From assembly GCF_000280925.3 (NCBI RefSeq), contig NZ_CP012109.1, positions 6,530,501 to 6,594,500 on the forward strand: a DNA stretch of 64,000 bases, given 5' to 3'. The stretch is from Myxococcus hansupus (GTDB lineage Bacteria > Myxococcota > Myxococcia > Myxococcales > Myxococcaceae). Under the pieces are notes generated by a model, which was not told where the DNA came from, searched no databases, and was given only the letters and a program-made list of their open reading frames with translations. Shown piece after piece: positions 26,342 to 36,700 of the stretch; position 1 is the stretch's first letter, and the number at the start of each line of letters is the position of its first letter. Made by a program: the position numbers and the translations under genes.

Positions 26342-27760
26342 ATGCCCACGCTGACCATCACCGTCTGGAACATCCAGGACTACGGCGTCTTCAGATACAC
26401 GACGCGGGGCAGCTATACCGCCGTCCACAACTTCATCGCCTGGGTGCTGCTGCGACAACAGGCAGACATCTTCATGATGGTGGAGATGCAGCAAACGGGC
26501 ACGCTGCGGCTGCCCAATCTGCGCGCCGCCCTCGCCACGCGGATGCCCGGCGCCAACTGGTTCTACGACTGGGTGAAGGGCGCCATCGACCCAGCCACGG
26601 CGCCCGGCCCCAACACGGGCGTCACCACCTTCGGCCAGCTCGGCTTCACGCAAAGCGCCAAGCGCGAGGGCTACGCGCTCTTCTTTCGCAACAACCCCGC
26701 CAAGTTCAGCATGACGCAGGCGGCCCCCGTGGGCGCGGCGGGCATCGCCAACACCTTGTCCGCCGGCGTCCAGCCCGCGCCCGTGCCGCTCGGCGTCCCC
26801 ACGTACGCGCTCTCCGTGGTGCTGGAGGGCCGTCCTCCCGCGGCGATGCCGACGAGCCCCTGGGCCTACACCGCCCCGAACTTCAACCCGGCCGTCGCGC
26901 CGCCCGTGGCGTGGAACAACCTCAACTTCCCCACGCCCGTCTCCCCCAATCTCATCCGCGCATCGTCACGCCGCCCCGCATACTGCGTCATCCGGCTCAA
27001 CATCGGCGGCGGCGCCGGCCCCGCGGCCACGCTCATGCCGCTGATGGTCTACCACGCGCCCAGCAACGGCACGACAGACAACGCGCCGCCCGCTGGCACT
27101 CAGGCCGCGAGCTTCGCCCGTGCGCTCTACCAGGTGAGAGACCCCGCCGCGGGTTGGGCCTGGGTGAACAACACCCACGCGCTGGCGTGTGGCGACTTCA
27201 ACGTGAACGGTAATTCCGCGGGCCTGCCCTTCGCCCGCCAGCTCAGCTACACCTCGTACCTGTCGCCCTTCGCCAACTCGGGCGCGGGAATGACCCAGAG
27301 CGCCATTCCCATGGGCCAGGGTGCGCTCGCCAACAACACCGCGCTCTCCTTGACGCAATGGATTGGCGGTCCGCCCAAACCCAACGGCGCGTCCTGGACG
27401 TACGCCACCGCCGAGTTCGACAACATCTTCACGCGAGGCATCCCCGGCGCAGACATCCGAGTGCCTCCGCGCGGCGTCATCTACGACCTCATCACCGCCG
27501 TGCGTCCGGGTGGAAGCCTCACCGGCGTGCCCGTCACCAACTTCCTGCCGCTGGTGAACGCGCGCATCGCCAACAAAGCCATGGTGAATGGCCGCCCCGT
27601 GTACCTCACGGGCGCGCCCGTGTACCCGCAGATCACCAACTGGGCCAACTTCTACAACGGGCTCACCGCGGGTCAGTTCCCCAACAACCGGTCCGCCGCC
27701 GAGTTCATCACGCTCTTCGTCAGCGACCACCTGCCCGTCACCTTCCGCTTCGACTACTGA
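26342..27760 (+). CDS. Module protein 6: endonuclease/exonuclease/phosphatase (EEP, DNase I-like) protein
   Basis: The 472-residue protein shows the catalytic motifs of the EEP fold in order. The first strand has WNIQDYG (Asn10), then MVEMQ (Glu48), a VYHAPSNG strand (His238), ACGDFN (Asp285, Asn287), EFDNIF, and a final SDHLPVTFRF (Asp462, His463). These match the metal- and phosphate-binding residues of DNase I, exonuclease III and sphingomyelinase-like enzymes. Two insertions between the Glu and His motifs make it longer than most members. There is no signal peptide. The substrate could be DNA, RNA or a phosphoester. Position within the module makes an effector or processing role plausible. 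Confidence 0.8.
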   Translation: MPTLTITVWNIQDYGVFRYTTRGSYTAVHNFIAWVLLRQQADIFMMVEMQQTGTLRLPNLRAALATRMPGANWFYDWVKGAIDPATAPGPNTGVTTFGQLGFTQSAKREGYALFFRNNPAKFSMTQAAPVGAAGIANTLSAGVQPAPVPLGVPTYALSVVLEGRPPAAMPTSPWAYTAPNFNPAVAPPVAWNNLNFPTPVSPNLIRASSRRPAYCVIRLNIGGGAGPAATLMPLMVYHAPSNGTTDNAPPAGTQAASFARALYQVRDPAAGWAWVNNTHALACGDFNVNGNSAGLPFARQLSYTSYLSPFANSGAGMTQSAIPMGQGALANNTALSLTQWIGGPPKPNGASWTYATAEFDNIFTRGIPGADIRVPPRGVIYDLITAVRPGGSLTGVPVTNFLPLVNARIANKAMVNGRPVYLTGAPVYPQITNWANFYNGLTAGQFPNNRSAAEFITLFVSDHLPVTFRFDY

Positions 27761-27799
27761 CCGCCGCGCCGCTCGCGGCGACGTGCCCTGGTGTCTCCC

Positions 27800-30700
27800 A
27801 TGGACCTGAAGCGCCTGGAAGAAATCCTCGCAGCGCACACCACCGGTGGCGTGCTGACGCTGCCCCCGACGCCCTGGAGTCCTCCGACGTCCAGACGCTG
27901 CTGGAGCAGGACTACGCGGGCCAGGACCTCGTGCTCGCCATCGCCGAGCAGACCGCGCAGGGTGATGTCATCCAGATGAAGGGGACGCTGCCCGCGGGCA
28001 CCTTCCCGCTCTTCGTCGACCCCACCGTCGCGGTGGACGCCACCGCGTACTTCTATCTCGTGGGCGGCGTGGCGCAGCTCCTCCTGGAGGCGGTGCTGCC
28101 CGCGAACTACCGCTTCTCCCAGAGCTTCCCCGCGGTGGCGGACACCGTCGTGGACGCGCTGGAGGTGTCCTCCGCGTCGCTGCGGCTGCGCTCGCGGGCG
28201 CCCACCGTGGAGGGGCTCGCGCCCGACGTGCCACGAGGACTGAGCTTCGCGGGCACGCTCTTGAAGACGGGCCCCCTGGAGCCCGTGCTGCCGCTCCTGG
28301 GCACGTCCACGGTGCTGCCGCTGTCCGGCGGAATCACGCTCCTGGACACCGGCCTCCTGGGGACGGTGCCCCTGTTCGCGCTCACGGCGCCCACGTCGGG
28401 TGGGACGCTGCTCGGCCCCTATCCCATCGACCCACGTGTCGCCGTCACCACGCGCTACAACGACGACCCGAACTCCCCCGAGTCCGTGACGCCCTTCGCT
28501 GGGAGCGTGATGCTCACCGCGGAGCTGACCTCGGACGAGCTGAGCGTCCCGCTCGACATGGTGCTGTTCAAGGAGTCCGCGGGCCTCTACGAGTTCAACC
28601 TCGCCGGCGAGAAGGTGCTGCTGCCCGACGGACTGTCGGACCTGACGCAGCTCGTGGGCGGCGTGGACCTGGACGCGCTCATCCCCGCCGGATACCCGCT
28701 GGGCGACGCCTTCTATCTCACCCGGCTCAACTTCGTGGTGGAGGCGGACACCACCACGCTGAGCACCTTCGGCATCGGCGTCCAGTTGGAGACGGACTGG
28801 ACCCTCATTCCCGGCGCGGTGTCGGTGGACGCAGTGGCGCTGGACTACACGGTGCTCAAGCCCCTGGCCCCCTCACTGGCCAACATGCACCTGACGGTCA
28901 GCGGCGTGTTCGGCGTCGGCGGCGTCGACCTCCAGGTCTCCCTGGCCATCCCCGAACTCGACTTCACGGCGTCCCTGGATGAGGAGACGCCCATCGACGC
29001 CAACGCCGTCCTCCAGAAGTTCCTCGGACCCAGCGTCTCGCTGCCCGAGGGCGTGGACCTCCAGGTGTACGTGATGGACGTCCAGGCCAATCCTCGCTCG
29101 CAGGAGTACAGCGTCAGCGCGAGGGTGGGCGAGACGGAAATCTGGAGCGTGGACCTGGGCGTCACCACCCTGACGCTCAAGAGCATCTCCCTGCAGGTTC
29201 AGTACGCGCCCAATGGACTGGAAGGGCGCGTGGTGGGCGTCATCGCCCTCTTCGAGAAGTCCTTCGAGGTCTCCGCCGCCAAGCTCACGCCGCCCGCGGG
29301 CTGGGAGTTCGCCGCGCGGCTCCAGGCCGGGCAGTCGCTCAGCCTCACCGAGCTCATCAGCACTTTCCTTCCCCAAGGCGTGGAGCTGCCCGACGACGTC
29401 CCCGACCTCGCGGTGGGTGACATCGCCCTTACGTACGCGACAGTCCCCCCCACCTTCTCGCTGCAGGGTGGCACGGCGGAGCCGTGGGTGTTGGAGCTGG
29501 GCGGCAACACCTACGCGCTGACCGCCTTCGCGAGCTTCAAGCGCAGCGAGCCCTCCAGCGGCCCCACCTACGCGGGGTCGCTGTCCGGCACGTTGCAGGT
29601 CAACAACCTCACGCTGGGCGTCACCTACGACTTCACGCCCACCAACAAGACGCTCACCTTCCGCATGGCCTACCGCCAGGCCACGCTCACCGGCGTGCTC
29701 ACGCGCGGGCTCAACGCGGACACGGTGCTCAAGGTGAACCTGGGCAACGTGAGCGTCGGAGAGATTCTCGAGTACCTCATCAGCCTCGCCTCGCCCGGCA
29801 CCGCCTTCACCCTGCCGGCCCCCTTCAACGTCCTCAACCGCATCAGCCTGGACGGCCTGTCGCTGATCATCAACTTCACGAAGCGCGAGGTGGGCATCCA
29901 GTACCCCATCAACCTCGACCTCGGCTTCATGCGCATCGAGTCGCTGTCGCTCACCTACCTGACGCGCAACGGCAGCGGCACGGTGGACCTGGGCATCGTC
30001 GGCGCGTTTGGAGACCAGACGTACCCGCCCGGCCAGCCCATGCGCTGGGACACGCTCAACCAGCCGCCCCCCGTGGTGCCCGGCCAGGGCGACTCGTTCT
30101 TCGACCTCTACTACCTGGGCATGGGCCAGCGCGTGGCGCTGGAGAACACGTACAGCATCCAGAACGTGCAGCAGGCCATCATCGCCCTGCAGAACACCGT
30201 GCTGCCGGTGAAGGACCCGACGCGCAACCCGCTGGCGCAGATGCCGGGCCTGCGCTTCAGCGCCGACAGCAACTGGCTGTTCGGCGTGCAGTTCCAGCTC
30301 ATGAACATGCTCTCGCTGAGCGCCGTGTTCAACGACCCGGACCTGTACGGCCTGCGCATTGGACTGGACGGCGAGAAGGCGGGCGTCTTCGCGGGGCTCG
30401 CCTTCGAAATCCTCTACCGCAAGGTGACCGAGGACATCGGCGTCTACCACTTCGAGTTGAAGCTGCCGGACGCCATGCGGCAGCTCGAGTTCGGCACGGT
30501 GTCGGTGACGCTGCCGGTGGTCGTCATCGACATCTACACCAACGGCAACTTCCGCCTGGACTTCGGCTTCCCCGTGCGGCGCGACTTCAGCCGCTCGTTC
30601 TCGCTGCAGGTGTTTCCCTTCGTGGGCTATGGCGGCTTCTACTTCGCGCTGCTGGACGGCAACACCAGCGAGCGCGTGCCGCGCATCACCAACGGCACCT

Positions 30701-33700
30701 TCAAGCCCGTCATCGAGTTCGGCCTGGGGCTCGCCGTCGGCCTGGGCAAGACGGTGGACAAGGGCGTGCTCAAGGCGGGTCTCACCCTCACGTTGGAGGC
30801 CATCCTCGAAGGCGTCCTGGCGTGGTTCAACCCGGACAACAAGGCGCTGCCCAGCGAGCGCTACTACTTCATCCAGGGCACCGCCGCGCTCATCGGCCGG
30901 CTCTATGGCGAGGTGGATTTCGGCATCATCGGCGCGAGCGTCAACGTCACCGCCTCCGCCAGCGTCACGCTCACCCTCCAGGCGCACGAGCCCGCCATCG
31001 TCAAGCTGGCCATCAGCGTATCCGTGTCGGCGAGCGTGAAGATTTTCTTCATCCGCATCTCGTTCAGCTTCCGGATGAGCCTGGACATGTCCTTCACCAT
31101 CGGCTCGCGGACGGCGACGCCGTGGCAGGTGGCCAGCGGCAACCAGCCCAAGGCGCTCCACGGCACCCGCGCCCGGCTGCGAGACCTCTCCGCCCCCGCG
31201 GCCTTCCGCGCGAGCCACGTGGCCCGCCGGCAGGAGCTGCTGCGCGCGCAGGCGCAGGCAACCTGGACGCCCGTCAACGTCTTCGGCGGCGCCGTGCACA
31301 ACCTCCTCACGTGGGTCCTGCCGGGATTCACCGTGGCGGGCACCACGGCGGCCGACACCGAGGTGCGGCTCGTGCTGTCGCTCTTCGTGCCCAACAACAT
31401 CGCCGAGGGCGCGCACGCGGGCCCGGCGAAGCTGAAGGCCGCGAGTCCAGATGGACAGACGCCCTTCAACCTCCTGTTGGAGGCGCTGCTCGCGTGGGCG
31501 CTTCAATCCACGCTGGGCAGACTGGACGGCGACGTCACCGCCGAGCAACTCCAGGAGCTGCTCGCGGACCTCAGCCGCCCGGAGACCGCGGCCACGGCGT
31601 TCAGCTACGAGAACCTCAGCGCGTTCCTCGCGCTCAACTTCACCTTCTGGCTGAGCGGACAGGACGCGGCGGGCGGCGCGGGTGAGCGCAACGCCACCGT
31701 CTTCCCCGTCGCTCCTCCGCTCTCCTTCCGCACCACGACGGGCGTCAGCCGGGACTTCAACGCCTTCAATCCCGTGGGTGAGGCGTACGTGCAACGTCTG
31801 GCCGAGTTCTTCCGCCAGATGCAGGTGGACGTGGAGGCGGACGTCGCTCCGGACCCGTTCGCCGGCCCGTCCGCGCGCAAGGCCCCCAAGCGCTTCCGGG
31901 CGTCTGCCGGGGCCTCCATGGAGTCCTTCGCCACCGTCATCTTCCGCGACGCGCTCCAGCTCCTGACGAAGTCCGCGGTGCAGGGCGCGGTGTCGGTGAT
32001 GGAGCGATACCCCTACACCTTCCAGTCCACCGACACGCTGGGCGACGTGGCCTTGGACCATGGATTGCTCCCGGGCGAAGTCGCGCGCGCCAATCCCTCG
32101 GCGGCCCTGTCCCCCAAGGCGGACATCTCCTTGGAGGACCTCACCTGGCAGGCGAAGGACGGCCAGAGTCTGAGCGCCCTCGCGCACCAGTTCGACCTGG
32201 GTGGCACGGACACGCTGGTGGAACAGCCGAAGAACCGCATCGCCACGTCGCTGCTGCGCACGGGTGCCACGCTCGCCGTCTACAACCAGGAGACGGACGG
32301 CACGAAGTCCATCGCCTACACCAGCCAGCCGGGGGACAGCCTCGACTTCATCGCGGCCTTCTTCCTCATGCGCAACGCCCCCGAGGCGGGCCCTGGGCTC
32401 ACGTACCTGACCTGGTACGAGCAGACCCTGGCCGGCCTCAACCCCACGGTGGACTTCGCGCTGCCGCTGCCCGTGGGCACGCAGCTCACCATCCCCGTGG
32501 GCACCGTCACGGACCAGGGCATCGCCCCCACCGAGGCGACGCGCACCTATGCCACGCGCAAGGCGGACACGGTGACGACGCTCGCCGCAGCCTTCGACGC
32601 GGTGCAGGTGGAGAGCACCGTGCTCACGCCCTTCAAGGACGCGCTGAAGACGCTCAACCCGGGCATCGACTGGGACACGCTGCGACCCGGCACCGCGCTG
32701 AAGGTCCCCGCCCTGGCACGCACCCTTCAGGCCACCGACAGCTTCGAGCGCATTGGTGACCTGTTCGGCCTCACGGTCGCGCAGGTCGGTCAGGCCAACA
32801 CGGACGACGCGGGGGTGCTCGCGCCGCTGGCCCTCTGGCACATCCCGCCCTTCTCACCGGACCTGACGGACGGCCCGACGTTGGAGGCGCTCGCCGCGAG
32901 CCTGGACCTCACGCTGGAGACGCTGGCGGACCGGCTCGCTGGCGTGGAAGGGCTCTTCCCCGGAGGCACCACGCTCACGCTGCCGAACCTGCCCGAGTTC
33001 CCGGTGAGAGGGCTCCTGGCGGCGGTGCGCACCAGCGACGAGGCGAACAGCGCCGCAGCGCAGATGTCCCGCTTCCTGCTCCACGGCTTGCGTCCGCTGA
33101 CGCCCGACGCGCCGCAGGTCCTGCGCATGTCGCTGGACGCCGTGCGCGAGGGCGCCGCGGCCGACAGTGAGACCCAGGCGCTCTACGCGCTGACCGGACA
33201 GCAGTTCTCCGCCCCCATCGCGCCCACCGACGACCTGGACATCACCCTGAGCAACACGGGGGACGCAAGCTGGCTGCGCTTCGCCACCCTCGCCACGACG
33301 GTGGGTGGAGACACGCTGGCCGGGCTCGCCACGAAGTACGGCGTGCAGGAGAGCGTCCTCACGGAGCTCAACCCAGGCGTGACGTGGGCGCCGCTCGCGG
33401 TGGGCACCGTCCTCAACGTTCCGGGAGGCGAGGACCTCGTCGTCTCGCTCACGGCGGAACAACTCCAGGCCAACGCGCCCAGCAAGACGTTCTCACCGCA
33501 GATGCGGGAGAACCCCACCGCGCTCGCCGTGCGTCAGGACATGCCGGTGCAGTACGCGCTGTCCACGGGGTTGGTGTGGCAGGCCGCTGCCGCCGTGCCC
33601 TTCGCATGCACCGGGACGGCCCCCGAGCAGCAGGCTGGCCAGCCGGGGCTCTGGTACTTCCCGGACACGCTGCTGGCGAAGGCGGCGTCGTCGAAGGACG

Positions 33701-36700
33701 GCAGCACGCCGTACCAGCTCATGGTCGCCGTGGACCAGACAGGCCGGCAGCCCGAGCCGCGCGAAGTCTCCTGTTATGACTGGGCCTGCGCCGTCGAAGT
33801 CTCCGTGCGCCGCATCCCCTCGGACACGGGCACGGCCTTCCTGCCCAACAGCTACCTCATGCTCGGCACGGACGAGGGCGGCCGCGAGCTGCTGCTGTCC
33901 GCCTGGCAGTTCCTCGACCCCGCGCGGCAGCCCGATGGCGCGGACCTCTTCTTCCTCTACTCGCCCACGCCGGGCACGCCGCAGGGCCTCGCCTCGGACG
34001 CGGTGGACGGCGGTCTCACGTCGATGCTGAAGACGAACCTCAGCACGGTGACGCACAGTGGGCCGCAGCAGCAGCGACTCACCTCCACGGCCCAGCCGCA
34101 GTCCGGCGACTACTTCGCCAACCTGCTCGCCGCTCGCGACTTCATCCGCCTCGTCTGGGAAATCAGCGCCGTGGGCACGGGCGGCTTCTACCTCAACTAC
34201 TACACGGCCGAGGGCCATGGGCTCCCGGAGAACCTCTTCACCGAAGGCAACCTGGCGACGCTGCTGCTCGTCGTGGTGCCGCGCGCGCAGTCACGGAGCG
34301 CGTCTCCGGACCGCCGGCTGTATCCCTTCAACAACTGCGCGCTGCTGAACGAGAACATCGACCCGTCCCGCATGACGCTGTTCACCTGGGCGGCGGACCT
34401 CTCGGAAACGGCGGCCTCGGCCACCCTGCCGCCTGGCGCCGTGGGCTTCCGCGCATCCCGCTCGAATCCCGAGCAGGAAACGCCCTCGCCCGAACAACAC
34501 ACGCGCAACCTCTACAGCCTGCTGTCCTTCCAGGCGCAGCAGAACACCTTCTTCCGCAAGGGCAACCCGGGCCTGCCGCCCGGCCCGGTGGAAGAGGCGC
34601 CGGACGCCATCGAGGCGCTGCGCGGTCCTTCCAAGGCCGTCACCAACCCAGACGTCTGGCAGTTCCAGCAGGTGCTGCCCGCGTCGAAGCTGGGCCTCTC
34701 CAACCCGGTGCCCGCCTCGCCCGCGCTGCCCCGCCGCGAGGACAATCCGTACGCGGGCATCCGCTACGACACGGCGACGTCGACGCTCTCCAACCTGACG
34801 CTGTCGTTCGACTTCCAGGACGTCTACGGCAACCGTGTCCCGGCCACCCCGGCACTGCCCGATTTGGCGCTGCCCGTGGGCTACACGGACCGCATCGTCG
34901 GCTTGTCCTCGTGGCCCGGCGTCAGCGCCAGCTACCTCTTCACGAAGGGCACGGGCACGCAGCCCACCCTGGACGTGAGCGCCGAGCTGGACCTGCTCAA
35001 GTACGTGCCCTTCCCGGGCAACGGGCTGGTCAACGCGGTGCTCAGCGCGAGCACGCACGCCACCCGCTTCAAGCAGGCGTACTACCAGGTCTTCTCCGAC
35101 GACGCGGCCTTCCGCCTGCGAACCTCGGTGGACCAGCAGTCGCTGCGCCCGGAGAGCAGCGGCTACGCGGTGGACCGGGCGCTGCTGCGCCGCTTCGTCG
35201 CCGCCAACTACGTCTTCCTCTCCACGGCGATGTGGCAGCAGGCCTACGAGCACACCGTGAAGCCGGGCCAGGACCTCTCGGGCATCATGGTGGCCTTCGC
35301 CACGGACGCGGGCGCGCTGGGCGAGCTCAACGCCCAGTCCTCGGCGGTCGACCTCTTCTCCAGCGACGTCGCCATCCCTCGCTTCCAGGTGGTGCCCGCG
35401 AGCTTCACGCTGCGGCAGCTCGCCGACGCGAGCGGCGTGGACGCCACCGCGCTGGTCAAGAACAACGCCTCCGCGCCCCTCCAAGCCGGCACGGACCTGA
35501 CGACGCAGCCACGCTCGTTCACGGTGGCTTCCGAGGTCCTCACGCTGGAGCAGCTCGCCCAGACCCTGAAGGCCATGCCGGGGCGCATCGGTGACGCCAA
35601 CGCCTCCGATACGACGGTGCTCGCGCCCGGCAAGGTCTTCACCTTCCAGGGAACGTCCCTCACCACCGCCCCGGGCGAGTCGCTGCTCGACCTGGTGGCC
35701 CGCTTCGAGGCCGAGAACCTCCAGCCGACCGTGGCGGAGCTGGCCGTGGCCAATCAGGCACTGCCCGGCATGTTCCTCGAGGGCGCCGTGCTGAAGGTGG
35801 CGGACTACGTGGTGCAGACAGCGGACACCTTCGCGCAGCTCGCGGCGCGGGAAGGCTTCGGCTCCCTGGACACACTCGCCTCGCTCAACACCCTGGCGCC
35901 GCCCGACGTCTTCGTCACGGGCACGCCTTTGGCGCTGGGGAGCACCCAGCTCACCCCTGGCCCCCTGGACACGCTCGTCTCACTGGCCGTGGCGAACGGC
36001 ATCACGCTGGCGCAGCTCATCGCCGGCAACGGCACGTCCCTGCTTCGCGAAGGCGCGGGCGTGCTCATCCCGGACCAGGTCGTCTGGAGTGAGCAGCTCC
36101 GGGCCTCGCTCCACGTGCCCTTCCAGGCGCCCGCCTCCGTGTCGCTCGACACCGCGGCGAGCCGCTTCGGCCTCGCGGCGCTCGCGTTCGCGGAGCCCAA
36201 CCGCGCGCTGTCCGTCTTCACCGTGGGACGCGCCATCACCCTCTCCGGCAAGACGCTGACGACCGTGGCGGGCGAGTCGATGGACGACGTGCTCGCTCGC
36301 TTCCAGGCCCAGGGCGTGAGCGCCACGCTGGACGACCTCGTGGGCGCCATCGCCAGCACGGACGAGATGTTCCTCACGGACGCGCTCTTCACCGGGCCGC
36401 TGGTGCCCGGCAGTGACCGGAGCCTGGAGGCACTCTCCACGGATTACAACGTGGGCTGGGACGCGCTCGCGCAGGTGAACCAGGCGCTGCGCGGCTTCCT
36501 GCGGGTCGGCGCGGAGGTCTCCCTCGAGGACGCGGCGGGCCAGCAGCAGACGCTCACCGTCACCGAGGACGACACCTTCAACACGCTCGTCGTCCGCTTC
36601 GCCCGCGACTTCGGCGTGGTGACCTCCGTGCCGGAGCTCACCGCGGCCAACAAGGCCACGCCGCGCCTGCTGAGCCAGGACGCCCGCTTCCTCCTCCCGC

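Noticed and set aside
27863..27869. Programmed -1 frameshifting in the giant gene
   Set aside because: The C5 tract read as CTG-CCC-CCG does not allow good re-pairing in the P site, and no stimulatory structure is evident; a missing base is simpler. Kept only as an option in the findings.
28873..32841. Very long open frame (over 1,300 codons) on the minus strand inside the giant gene
   Set aside because: It is an antisense shadow caused by high third-position GC; the plus-strand frame has domain repeats and strong coding sense, the minus one is Arg/Glu/His-rich without motifs.
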